From: Ziziphus jujuba
Lineage: Eukaryota; Streptophyta; Magnoliopsida; Rosales; Rhamnaceae
Assembly: GCF_031755915.1 (NCBI RefSeq)
Contig: NC_083389.1
Location: 20,834,001-20,898,000, forward strand
Reading direction: 5' to 3'
Length of the DNA: 64,000 nucleotides
Every line of letters begins with the position of its first letter. The stretch's first letter is position 1. Below the pieces are notes generated by a model. The model saw nothing but the letters and a program-made list of their open reading frames with translations, was not told the origin of the DNA and searched no databases. The position numbers were made by a program, and so were the translations under genes. This document shows, one piece after another, positions 45,938-57,300 of the stretch.

Positions 45938-48900
45938 ATGGAGATGGAGGAAGATACACTATACCTGCAATTGCATAAGCTATCGGCCGTAAAGTCCGAG
46001 GAAGCTCTTGACCAGTTCGTTTCCACTCTTTGGCAAACCAGGAAGACCGGTCTCCGTTCATTTCAAGACAAATCCAACTTACAGTCTCTCCTCAATCTCC
46101 CCTCCCTCTCCGACCTCGATCCCGTATGAATTCCTTCATCTCTTTCATTTTCTGCCAAATTGTTTCTCGTATCGTCTGTTTTTCTATCTGGGTTTTTGTT
46201 CTTTTTTCATTACCCTTTTGTTTCGGACCATGAATTCTGTGATAAAAATCTGAGATCGATGCACTACTCAGGTTCTAGCATGCGTTCGTTCGCTTATTAG
46301 AAAATGGGTATACGAAAACTTCACCGGTGATGATCTTCTGAAGCTGTTTCCACCCGATTTGTCGCTAGATGTTCAGAGCATTTTGTTAGTTTTGTTCCAA
46401 AAGTACCAGGGTCAGTGGATGGAGGAAATATCCAGTGAGCAGGTGAATTCTTTTCTTAAAATTAACTTTGTTAACTGATTCTGATTGTAGGCAACTATTC
46501 AATTTTAAGTTTCATATGGAGTAGTGTATCTTTGAAACCTTTATTTTGTCAACTTCCATGTTAATAGTTTACTCCATTTCATATGGAGTAGAACTCTTTA
46601 AATTCACTGAACAACAGAGTGGAACAAAAATTTCAGGATAAGATGTTATCAGCAATGTGGAATTACTCCCTATTGTTGTTCAGTTCTTAATATGCTTCAT
46701 TTTTTTTTTCTTTTTTTTAATATTTTATGGTTGTATGACATATTTAGGTCTCCAGTTGAATGCCGTGCCACTAATTGCACAAAAGTGAAACCTGCTAATT
46801 GCTACCTTAGTCGTGATACTGACCCTTTCTTCGGATTCATTGTTGTGTTCAATACCAATTGCCTCTCTGTCATTTTTTAACTTCCAATGTTGTTGCTGTT
46901 GGCTTCTTTCTTTTTATTTATTTATTTATTTTTCTCTCGCTGTTTGCTTATTGTGGAAGTATTTTTTGCTTATGTTATCTTATTTTTTCCCCCTTATTAT
47001 TCAATGACATGTTCATCAGCGTACATTGCCGAGTACCTATGTTTCCAATCAGGATAAAGAAGGTGCACCAAAATCTTTCACACCTTTCTCATCTTTGAAT
47101 ATCTTGGCACCACTGTGGCCTCGTCAAGATGATCCTATCTACCGATTGAATCAAAATGAACTTGGGGCTTCAACACCAATTGCTTCTGATACTAATGTTT
47201 CACGGCTGGCTCCCATAACTCAACAGCACAATGTTGTTCCTCCTGAAAACCTGGTATGAGAAAGTATTTATCTGTTTATTTCTCAATTTGTTGTTGTTGT
47301 TAGGAATAACTTTTGGAACAAATCATTTTATATGCGCTTCATAAGGATGCTTATTCTTGTCTCTAAGAATGTATATTGAAGCCTGGTCTGGTCCCTATAG
47401 CTGATAAATATCATTTATTATGTTTTTTCAAATCTAAATTCATACTGTAAGAAGTCACAGTAAATAGCTAAATAACAAAGGCAGTTGAACTCAACGTGAA
47501 CACCTCTTTGGTTAGAACATTAGGGAAGCATATGGTGCACTGTCTTCAATATTAATGGAAAAAATGGGACGTGCAGGCATTACATAGGTTTTCGTGGCCA
47601 TAAGATTATTTTTATTGTTGAAATTGTTATTAATATTCTTTATGGAGAAAACCTGTATTTATTTTGGAATTTTGAATGTTTCCGCAATATTTAAATTAAA
47701 TTCTAATTTATTAGAATAATTTGGATGTAGAGAAATCTACCCCGCCTCAAGTCGATGACGTGGACCATGGAGAATGGGAGTTCAGTGCAACCTAATAGGT
47801 TGGCTGTTGTCAGTCTTAAGGTATGTGAATTGGAAAAGTTTTCCTTGAATTTTGAACAAAAAGATCATGATTGAGCAACCTATGCATCAGACATTGTTAT
47901 GTGACTTGTTGAAATATTTATGCGAGTTTGAATTATTTAGTTATTTGATAGGTGTTATATGTATATATGTTTAAATTGTTAGTATTTGTTTTAATAGCTT
48001 TTAGTTTTAGCGTCTCAGATTCTCTTCATGTACTTCGTCTGGTTCTATGCCTTTTGCTTTTTAGTAATTTATTTATTTATTCGTTTGCTTTTATCCTTTT
48101 CAATTTTTATTTTTATTTGTTTTTGTTCACTATGTTTGCTTTTGATGTTCTGTCCATCCTTTTATGTTGTGCTTTGATATATTTGCTTGTGATGTCTTCT
48201 TGTTTATACTCTGAACATAATTCTTCAAATGAGTGCCTCTTAGACAATTAGACTTCCATTATTGTTGTATGTATGTATGACATGCATATATATATATATA
48301 TATATATTGCAGATGCAAGACTACACAAAGTCTACTTTGGGGGAAATTGAGGTGAAGTTTCAACTAACTAAAGATACACTTGAAGCGATGTTGAGGTCAA
48401 TGACTTACATCAGTGAGCAACTCTCTGGAATGGTAAGTCTGCTCTTCTTCATCTGTGGGTAATAAGGACAACAATTTGGAGTAAAGACAATGCATTTGGG
48501 ATTTATTTAGAAGTTAGGCTTTTGAGAAGTCTTGTGGAAATTGCACTAAAAATCTGCGAATGTGATCCTTTTATTCCAAAAAGTTGGTGCCCATCCTACA
48601 GGTAGTAAAAAGAATAAATATAACTGAAATTAAGATTGAGAAATTAATGCTTTATTGTATATTTTGATATGGAAACATAACTTATTAATGTTTCCCAGGA
48701 AAGGGAGAGAGGATGAGAAGAGACAAGAGAGAAAGAAATGTAGGAAGGAGGAAAATGAAAGAGAAAGCGAGGAAACTAGGGATAACATAATACCTCTCAT
48801 TGTTTAATAATCAAATCTATTATACTTAATTTTATTGTTAAATAATCCTTATTTTATTAGGCAAACTAAATAAACTAAAACTGTAATGCAAAATAATTGT

Positions 48901-49502
48901 AACTGAAATCTTGAAACGAATAAAAACTTTAGTTCCTAAACTTATTCCTAAAACTAAAGCATACTAGACCAATAATCCTATCATACTCTGCATCGATCAG
49001 GAAGTTGGATATGTGATAAGAAGCTGTTAGTCCATGATATTATAAAGAAGAAAATAGAAAACAAAATGCCTGAATCTGAAAGTTGTTGGAAGTGCTGAGT
49101 GCGTGTATATATATATATATATATACATACTCGATTTTTAGTCTGTTGTTATGCTTGTTTTCCAATTGCTTTTGTGGGAACTTTCCTATGGATCATAACT
49201 GAGCAATGTCCGGCTATTGTAATGGATGAATGCATGCATACTCTTGCTAAATAATTCCTAATCATTACCCTTTTTAAGTTAACATTAGCATGATAACCTT
49301 CATTTCAGACCAGAAATGAGATATTGTTTGTGGATTGACCTTTTGGCTGTTTCGGCTCCTACCAAGTACTATTGAAAGCTTAAGGGTCTGTTAATTTTTT
49401 AGCGTTCTAGACCAACAACTTAGTCTGAGTTTGTCTTGTCAACAACGTATTTGGCAGGCTAGCACTTCCTCGGAGCCAATGCAGAAGAAACAAAAGCAGT
49501 AG
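45938..49502 (+). CDS. COMM-domain protein, COMMD9-like (six exons)
   Basis: Exons 45938-46123, 46272-46442, 47020-47253, 47731-47820, 48313-48432 and 49458-49502; all introns are GT/AG and phase 0, giving 281 residues. In animals, COMMD proteins form the Commander complex with CCDC22/CCDC93 and act in endosomal recycling; a plant role is not established. Residues 1-119 match the helical N-terminal domain ([18 protein letters not shown], then GQWMEEI). Residues 120-197 (exon 3) are a Pro/Asn/Ser-rich linker without an equivalent in human COMMD9. Residues 198-267 are the COMM domain: [49 protein letters not shown]. The tail is basic (KKQKQ). ATG at 45938 is chosen as the first in frame; a second is two codons on. 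Reading frame intact throughout. Confidence 0.88.
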
Positions 49503-49559
49503 GATCTGTTTCTTAGTTAATGCAGAAGAAAAAAAGGCAGTAGGATCTGTTTCTTAGTT
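49478..49559 (+). repeat. 41-bp tandem duplication across the stop codon
   Basis: AATGCAGAAGAAACAAAAGC at 49478 recurs at 49519 with two or three changes, including the TAGGATCTGTTTCTTAGTT part. The first copy carries the stop (49500-49502), so the second lies in the 3' untranslated region. Confidence 0.9.
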
Positions 49560-50420
49560 CACAATTCCGAGTGCTTTATAGACTATCAGCATCAGTAGCC
49601 CAAATATGTGTATGTAACTCCATTAGGTCAATATCACAATTAATTTCAACTTGTTTTCACATTTTGCATCAATTTGTTTTTTCCCAACTTTTGACCGGAA
49701 CATATGCATTTGACATTATGTCTAAAATTCAAAGCAATAGGCAATTTTTCCAAATATTACACTTATAAGGACAGTGCGTTGAAACGACATTCGATTGAAT
49801 TGGTTTATACTTAAAAATAGTATGCTCCAATCCATAATAGTGGTTTTTTTTGTTTTTTTTTTTGTTTTTGGTCTTTTAAGGGTGAATATAGTCCAATCTA
49901 TATTAACCCAAAAGCAAACTCGTAGCGTTCTGTCTTTTTTCTTAGCTTTATAATATATAGTTGCATATCAACTATGGCACATTTTTCAATAAACAAGAAT
50001 ACTTCCACAATCACCTAAGACATAATCACCGTATCTAAGTGGAGAAGTAACTTGTCATTATATTTATTTAGGAATGATTGCTGTTTTTGGCTTATGCAAG
50101 ATCAATTGGGAGATTGAATTCAATTGTATATGGAAATGGTTATTTGGAGAAATGATAAAATAAGAGGTTAAGGACATTGAAATCTTCAAAATGGTTCTTC
50201 TTCTTTTTCCTGGTTAATTTTACCGCCATTTATTCCTTCTCAAATACTTATAATAGCAGTTTCATCGTTATCAAATCTTTAATTTGATAGCAAAGGTATT
50301 TAAATTAAACACGACATCATTAATACTTTTTTATTTTGTTTGCTCGTAAACAACATTAATACTTCAATTTAAAAAAAAAAAACATTTTGACAAAGTAACA
50401 CAAATTTAGAGCTGAATGCA
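49503..50420. other. 3' UTR and intergenic DNA
   Basis: Follows the COMM-domain gene. AT-rich, with T runs near 49845-49870. No clear polyadenylation site could be fixed and I see no gene. An open frame at 49571-49768 is probably chance. Confidence 0.4.
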
Positions 50421-51665
50421 GTTTATTATTATTGTTATTATTGGTATTATTGAGGTTCAAAATTTCGGTATCTGTGAAAATATTGAATGCTCAAAATATG
50501 AAAATATATTGAACATCGATAAAATTTTATAAAAAAATGTTGGAAATTTATTTTAAAAAATTAAAATTTTTGTTAAAACTTTAGTATTAGGTTTTTTAAA
50601 CAATCAAGTATCAAATTTATCAGAATAATTTCAAAAATATTGAATAGATATTATATTTTTTTTCATCAATTTAATTTATAGTAAATGGTAACGATTATAA
50701 ATAAACTATTATTAATAAAAATATGAAGAAAAAAACTATATATTTGATAAATTGTTTACTAATTAAGATAAAGTAATCATTACAATTACATTATATTTTA
50801 TAAATATCATTTCAATACTCAAAGAATTCTTAAATAATTGTAAATTATTAGTATTTTTTACGTTTTTATTTTTAGATATAAATATGAAAAATAATTATTA
50901 GAAAATGTGTCTCCTTAATAATTTTTCATATAATTATTAATATGTCAAGCATAAGGATTTTGCATTAAATATGGTTGTTCTTGATGTTTAGTATAATATA
51001 TTTTATTATCTTTTTATTTTTATTCGTTTAATATTATTAATTTAAATGCTATCAATATCAATTATATATAATATTATATTTTTATGTTATTATTTTTCAT
51101 TCTTATATAATCAATTATTAACTTATAATTATGGAATTCTAATGAATTCATCTTATACAAAATGCATAGCAAATATATATATATATATATTTTTTATCAA
51201 TGAATAAAACTTATTGAATTCAATTAACTTTATTTTATTTATATTATTAAATATTTAAAAAAATTAAAAGGTTAAAAAAAATATCATTAATGTTAATTTG
51301 GTAAAATAATTTACTAAACATTAATAATATTTTTGAATTTTTTTATTAAAAAAATAATAAATATTTCTAAAATTTCCATGAAAATTTTTAAAAATTTATA
51401 TGGAAAGTTTTTAAATTTTGATGGATATTATAAGGTTTTTTACCAGTTTAAAGATTTAATATAGATATTTTGATGGAAATTTCCATAAATATTTTGGTGA
51501 AATTTAAAAAATTTCGATAAATATTATGGAAATTTTATTAATTTTCATTTAAAGCCTAAATTTTATTTCGATCTTTTAAAAAAATAAAAATTTGAACGAA
51601 ATTTCAAGAAAACTTTTTATATTTTAAACTTTGATTATTATTGTTATTGTTATTATTATTATATT
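50421..51665. repeat. AT-rich repeat-like block, possible MITE relic
   Basis: About 1.2 kb of very AT-rich DNA flanked on each side by (TTATTA)n-like tracts (50424-50450 and 51628-51655). The left edge reads TTCAAAATTTCGG and the right edge contains GAACGAAATTTCAAG, an imperfect inverted pair. The interior has many copies of AATTTCGATA/GGAAATTT-like words (51355-51600). No coding motif. It lies just upstream of the prolamin-like gene and may be a degenerate miniature inverted-repeat element. Confidence 0.3.
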
Positions 51666-51710
51666 TTCCTCTTCCAATTCTATAATGCATCAAATATCCT
51701 TTGATGACCC

Positions 51711-51720
51711 TATAAATATA
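51711..51720 (+). promoter_or_regulatory. TATA box of the prolamin-like gene
   Basis: TATAAATATA, 112 bp before the start codon, a normal distance for a plant gene with a short leader. Confidence 0.6.
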
Positions 51721-51831
51721 TAAGCATTTTGATACCAATGATCTTCATATCTCCAAAATAGCTTAAACAAAACATAAATTAAAATAAAATAAAAAACATA
51801 TTTCTTAAATTAGAGGACATTCCAAGGCTTT

Positions 51832-52083
51832 ATGATGAAGACGTCTCTGATTATGGTGATTTTGTTTTTGGGAAGCGTAGCAGTTTTGGTCCCGCCAGGG
51901 CTAGCAATCCGTTCACCAATTCCTGCACCATCAAATTACAAGTATTTGGTAGGGTGTGCAACTAAGCTTGGAACTTGTGGGTTTGCAATATATTTGGTTG
52001 CGTTCAGGAATGAAACTATCACTGAAAAATGTTGCACTCGACTACTTGATACTGGATACAAGTGCCATTATGAATTGGCTTAA
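51832..52083 (+). CDS. Small secreted cysteine-rich protein, prolamin-like (ECA1-type)
   Basis: 83 residues, one exon. Residues 1-25 are a signal peptide (MMKTSLIMVILFLGSVAVLV, then a cleavage-like AIRS), so the product should be secreted. The rest fits the prolamin-like domain family (PF05617; ECA1 gametogenesis-related, the group that contains EGG CELL 1): C-x6-C-G-x-x-I-x3-F, then ITEKCC, x8, C, H. Five cysteines are visible (LVGCATKLGTCGF, EKCC, YKCH), an odd number. One N-glycosylation site, NET. Many members are expressed in the female gametophyte; that is family knowledge, not seen here. It starts at 51832, with a second Met next to it. AATAAA lies at 52205-52210. The reading frame is intact among dead transposons. 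Confidence 0.8.
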   Translation: MMKTSLIMVILFLGSVAVLVPPGLAIRSPIPAPSNYKYLVGCATKLGTCGFAIYLVAFRNETITEKCCTRLLDTGYKCHYELA

Positions 52084-52700
52084 CATATTCTAGAACAACA
52101 TAGTTTTAAAGGAAATGTTTTTGATGCGGTGTCAAAAACTAAACAAGTATGAACTAATTGCGTTCAAATTTCCCAGCTTCATTGACTTATTGGGAAGAAG
52201 ATTGAATAAATTTCTTTAGTAATAATCCTAAATGCAATATCCTTAAATAATTTATTGTATTAATTTACAATGCTTTTCAATTTTTGTATCTTGGGTCTAA
52301 TGCGTATGCTTGGATACTTCATTGATTATTAAAGTAATAAAATTTAAAAGTAATTAGTGCGATATGTTTATTTATTTGTTTGTTATTGATGGGATGGTTG
52401 GAATTTTTTTAAAATTATTTTTATTTGGGTTTGTACTTTTTTCTAAGCTAAATGAACCTAAACACATCGATATAACACAAAAGAGGACTCATAAAATACA
52501 AATTAAAAACACTACCTAACTTATATATCGAAACTTCAATTCTGAGTAGAACTCAAAATAAAAATAAACTAACACAATCCTAACTGCTAGCTAATTAAAC
52601 TAAGCAAACTTAAAACTAAAAATTAAACAAATTAATCGAAACAAAAAAAATAAAAATCCAAATTAATACAAGATCTAACCCAAATGATAATAGTTAAATC
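52084..52700. other. 3' flank of the prolamin-like gene
   Basis: Contains AATAAATTTC (52205) and AATAAAATTTAAAAG (52335), both possible polyadenylation signals. From about 52440 the sequence is A-rich and may already belong to the leader of a decayed retroelement. Confidence 0.4.
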
Positions 52701-52708
52701 AAACAATC

Positions 52709-53210
52709 TTCCGTAACAATGTCAAAACCTTGTTATTTGTTCACGCATGAATCTTTAGCAAGTAATAAAGTAGTTAAAATAAAATATCGTTCCTGCTAAG
52801 ATTTTGAATAACCAAAATTTATAGATAGTTAAATCTAAATGTTATTTGGAAGTAGATATTTGAGTGATAAAATATTCGAATAAACTATGATAAACTAAAA
52901 TTTAGAAATAAAACATATATTAAAAGTGATTGAAAACAATGGCGTTAATTGAGTAACTAGGCTATAGGAATGCACCTTGGCTAATGCAATTAGATTTAAG
53001 AAACTAAAAACTCTAATTACTCTTTACCTTTGTTAATCACTTTTACCCCAGGCTTTATTAACTGGTGGAACCTTCTCTGCCAACTAACAATATTCACATA
53101 AAGCAATCATATTTTCAATCATAATTAAACTTTATGTGAACTCATTAAGATCTATGGTTAAATTCTTATAACATGCAAGAATCTTTTAAACATATTATGT
53201 GTCCACAAAA
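52709..53210 (-). repeat. Decayed Athila-like PBS and LTR fragment
   Basis: Plus strand TTCCGTAACAATGTCAAAACC (52709 on) resembles the reverse of the tRNA-Asp PBS (CCGGCAACGGCGCCAAAA), with TGTTATTTGTTC at 52731 as LTR edge and AGCAAGTAATAAAGTAG soon after. The same arrangement occurs at the PBS/LTR border of F (37836-37910). The right end is not defined. Confidence 0.4.
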
Positions 53211-53261
53211 ATATTAAATGACAGGACCCTCTTGGGCCCCTTTCCGAGCATCCAGTATGGT

Positions 53262-53379
53262 TATGCCTAGGGAAATCCCACTGAACTGATATTGAGAGTT
53301 CAGTTAGACTTCCCTATAAATATGTTTAGGGAAACCACACTAAACTAGTACTAAGAATTCAATCAAACTTTCCTGTAAA
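53262..53379 (+). repeat. 59-bp tandem repeat, two copies
   Basis: TATGCCTAGGGAAATCCCAC (53262) and TATGTTTAGGGAAACCACAC (53321) begin two copies that run to TTCCCTATAAA and TTCCTGTAAA. About 80 % identical by eye. Confidence 0.85.
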
Positions 53380-53869
53380 TGAGATTTGACTCAATAATAT
53401 AATAGAGAAAAATAAACGCTTTTAATAGAAATTCTGAAATCATAATCATACCCAACAATGGTTTTAACTCAAAAGAAATAAAATTATAAATATCAGGTCA
53501 ATCTACCAAAGTATTCTAAAAGGAGCAACTGAGTCTAAAAATAAATAAAATAAAATAAATAGTAGTCTCATACAAAAGTAAAAAAGATATAATCAGCTGC
53601 AAAAGAATGACAAAAGTGAAGATGTGATAATGACGAAACATATGAAGGTAATGATAAAACGTTGCCCGCACATATTATACACCAATGGTCACCCAAGGCC
53701 TAGAGGAACAATTTAAAATACAAAACTATGAGACAAGCTCATTGAGTTAACAAGTAAGATATCATGAAAATAAATATCATTTTTAAAAAATCATTTCTCT
53801 TAAAACCTCACATTCACTCTTTGAAACTTCCTCTGTTTTGACAAACAGTTTTCACAATACTCCTTAATA
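53380..53869. other. Unassigned AT-rich sequence
   Basis: No motif on either strand. It may be part of the retroelement that includes repeat R. Confidence 0.35.
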
Positions 53870-55330
53870 TCACAAAGTTCCCTATCAGAATCTTAGGATG
53901 GTCTCGACTAGTGGAAATCCTACTAAAAATTCTATAGAAAATCTTGTAGCATCTCTCCTTTAAAATAAAGTTCCCCAAGTTTAATCTTATGTAGAAAGCA
54001 CACTTCTATTTATATTTACAGTTACCCCATACCTCCCACTTAGTACAATTAGTGCTCCATAAATATCTACTAGCATATAAATATAAATATATAAAAAAAA
54101 ATATGCCCCATCTTTTATCCATAATACTATTAGCGATAATGATGATGATAACAATAATTCCAATATCATCTTTACTATCCAAAACCAATGTAAATACAAT
54201 TTTTTTTTTTTTTTATGTATATATGAATATGCATACACAATCCCACAAGGGTCCCGAATAGCCTGCTCTTAGACTAAACCATCTACTTGAAGGCTAGATA
54301 CCTGCTTAAAGGTTGCAACACCTATTTGAAGGCTGTAATATATGCTCGAAAGCTAATATCTATCCGAAGATTACTATACTTGCTCAAAGGTTGAAATACT
54401 TGTCCCAAGGTTGATTCGGATCTCTGTCACAAGTACTGTACGAACTTTCTCACTACTTAACCAGGTTATGCATGCACTTTTCTAATCCAGTAAATTATTA
54501 ATTAGAATAAAAACAACAATTATGCAAATAATAATAATAACGATACTAATAATAATAATAATAATTAGGTAATAAAATAAATATGATAATATAATAAACT
54601 AGTATAATAAAATAATTAAACTTTGATGTTTAAGATTATTTAAAAGAATTAGTTAAGAGTATGAATAGATCCATAAATACAAAACTTTGAAACCATATAT
54701 AATCTATGTAAAAATATATCAATTAAGACTAAAAATTACCTGATATACCATACTATATACAAGTGTATAGTTCCATAATATCAATAACTCATAAGTATAC
54801 TACTATCAATACAATCAGATGTGGTTGCCTATAATTGCCATCAAACCTACTGATCTTGTAGGTAGTAGAAATATGATAATAAACCACCCATATGCATATC
54901 CAACCTCCTATTGATATAATCTTGTAACTGTCACGGTATTATATGGTACACCTAATACATAATATATTAGAAATACACCTATTGCACCTTACGATATACC
55001 GGTGTTGCTAAATGATACTTGGCATCCCAAACATTAGTTGACCGAAGGGGGAAAAGAACCTGCATGCGACTCCTTTAGTGTCCCAAAGGTTCAAGTGCTC
55101 AATAACTCGCCATCTTATGGCTAAGGGGAGGATGGTTAATACCAACACTACAAATACCTGCCTACCCTTGCTCGTCTTAGCTCTCATAGGAGTGGAAAAA
55201 TTTGTTTTCCTCAGCCATAGAGAGGGTAGCTTATGCCATTACTGTAGAATACTTGCTTTCCCTCACATATCATAACTCAAAAAGGAACGACTGATACCTA
55301 TTGAGAACATAGATACTATATAGTGCATTT
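53870..55330. repeat. Dispersed repeat R, copy 1
   Basis: Homologous to 59740-60200 (AAATCCTACTA, CATCTC, ATACCTCCCACTTAGTA) and to 63833-64000 (TGCACCTTACGATATACC, TACTTGGCATCCC). Contains (TAA)n at 54525-54565 in the middle and the short tandem array at 54280-54415. It looks like the LTR or non-coding part of a retrotransposon, but I cannot set its ends. Confidence 0.55.
54280..54415 (+). repeat. Array of ~24-bp degenerate repeats
   Basis: About five copies of a unit like ATACTTGCTTGAAGGTTG (TACTTGAAGGCTAGATACC, TGCTTAAAGGTTGCAACACC, TATTTGAAGGCTGTAATA, TGCTCGAAAGCTAATATC, TGCTCAAAGGTTGAAATA). A similar array lies at 60105-60205 in copy 2 of R. Confidence 0.75.
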
Positions 55331-55689
55331 GAAAACCAAATTATCATGAATAGATACAATAATATGAAAATATAAAATTTTCACAATTCCATTTTAAAAC
55401 CATAAATATAATATAATATAATATAATTTGAAAACAAATACAATTGAACATAATCAAATAATCTTGGGAAATCCTAATTACATATACATATATACAAATA
55501 CATTTACATAATTTTAGAATATATACATACCATGGTCAAATATAATAACAAAAAAAGTATCAATTTCCCATAAATCCATTTCCAAACCACATTTGAAAAT
55601 ACTCGTAGCATAATTTCTTAATTCATAAATAATTCAATAATAAATAAAATTTATAAATGAGAATATCAAGTTGCAAATCAACATTAAAA

Positions 55690-57300
55690 AAATAAATAAA
55701 TATTTCTGTTTCAGGAAATAGATCCAACATTTCCTTGAATAATCATCAATGTAAATGACAAAGTACCTCATTCCAGCATGAGTTGTCTCATTCATCGGTC
55801 CACACAAATCCGAGTGCATAAGTTGTAGTTTTTCCTTTACTTTTTCGAGAGTTGTCAAAAGGAAATAGGTGCCTCTTGAGTTTGCCAAGTTAACATGTTT
55901 GGCATACAGTTTTAATCTCTTGGATTTGTGGTAGATTATCAATAATTTGTTAAGTTTGCATTTGGTTTATGGTGGCATAGTTGTAATGATTGAGCCTTTT
56001 ATGCCATAACGCTGACTCTTCTTGGACTTCAGTACTCAAGGCCGATTGATTTCGTTGATTAAAATCAATCACAAGGCTATTATTCTTCATATGGATAATT
56101 AATACAACTTTTCCATTCTTAGATATTTCACAACTTGTATCTAAGAATTTTAAAGTGTTAACTTTCATCATAAGCTGTGGCACACTCAATAGGTTCTCAT
56201 ACAGGTTTGGAACATATAACACATTTATGATTAGTGTTGTAGCTTTGGGTGTTTTGATCACCAAATCTTCTTTTCCTTGTGCCTCCATTATTTGTCCATT
56301 TGCTGCCTTGATTTTAGTTGCAATTTTTGGGTCTAACTTCATAAATAAGTCATGGTTATTGCACATGTGATTTGTACAACTGGTGTCTAAAATCCAAGAG
56401 TCTTTGGTTGTGGTTGCAAGGTTGCAGGTGGCTATGAAGGTGTGTTCATGCTCTTCACTTGACTCCTTGGGTTCTTGAGCTTGTCTAGCGTCTTGCCTTT
56501 GTTTTTTCCTCCTACAAACCTTCTCCATGTGATCGAATTGCTTTCAAATTTTGCATTGAGTATTCAATCTCCACCAACACAGTTTGGCTGTGTGTCCTTA
56601 CTTCTTGTATATTGTACAAGGACCATAAGTCTTTTTGTTCCTTCTTTGCTTGGTGATGTCCTTGCCACTATTTGGCTTTGAAAAACGCTGATATTGCTAT
56701 ATTGATTAGCCTTTGTTGTTGGTTGCAAGGACTGCTTCACTCAAACTAGAATCACCTTGAAGCCAAAGACTCCTCTTTTGTTCCGTGGCTTGCAAGGCAT
56801 TAATCAATGCAGCAACTAAGATATGTGAGAGATCTCTTGTCTCTTCCAAAAATGAAATCTTCACTTCATATTTATCTGAAAGGAACATGAGGATCTTTTC
56901 TACAATCCTTTGATTTGGTAAATCTTCACCTTGTAAACGGATTTGGTTCACAATCATCATGATTTGTTTAAGCACTCTTTCATAGTTTCATGTTCAAAAT
57001 TTTCATATTCTCAAACTCTCTTTTAAAGTTGAGCAGTTGCATTTGTTTTATTCTTGTGGTTCCTTGGAACTCCTCTTGAAGTATTTTCCAATCTTCTCTA
57101 GGTATTGTGCAAGTAATAATCCTTGTAAAGATCTCATCATTAATAGCGGCTTGTATTGCTATGAGATCTTTATAAGGTCTTGCATTTTCTTCATGATGGA
57201 GCTTAATTTGGTTATAGAAGCTCCTACCCTTAAAAGTTCTGGTTCATAATCATATTCAACTAGCTCCTAAAGGTCATAAGCTTGAAGATAGGCTTTCATT
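55690..57300 (-). pseudogene. Truncated Ty1/copia element G (gag to integrase)
   Basis: Minus strand. Gag with stops from about 57300 (56975-56706 open: IVNQIRLQGEDLPNQRIVEK, then LLSDKYEV-like). Zinc-knuckle region near 56640-56520, decayed. Frame 56528-55950: protease WILDTSCTNHM, where the catalytic D-S/T-G has Ser for Gly, then GAG-pre-integrase (VLYVPNLYENLLSVPQL, ALWHKRLNHYNY). Integrase start 55942-55690: MHSDLCGPMNET (first Asp) and YIDDYSRKCWIYFLK; then truncation at about 55690. The motif set is close to element E, so the same lineage is likely. Confidence 0.8.

Noticed and set aside
46124..46253. Longer first exon of the COMM-domain gene reading through the first intron
   Set aside because: The frame from 45938 meets a stop (TGA) just after 46123, while a GTATG donor and a CAG acceptor at 46269-46271 join in phase and the joined sequence fits the family.
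46813..47098. Hydrophobic plus-strand frames at 46692-47098
   Set aside because: They lie in intron 2 of the COMM-domain gene (T-rich before the acceptor at 47017-47019) and end within exon 3 in another frame.
47952..48251. 99-codon hydrophobic frame
   Set aside because: Inside intron 4; T-rich intron sequence reads as Leu/Phe/Val. No signal for a separate gene.
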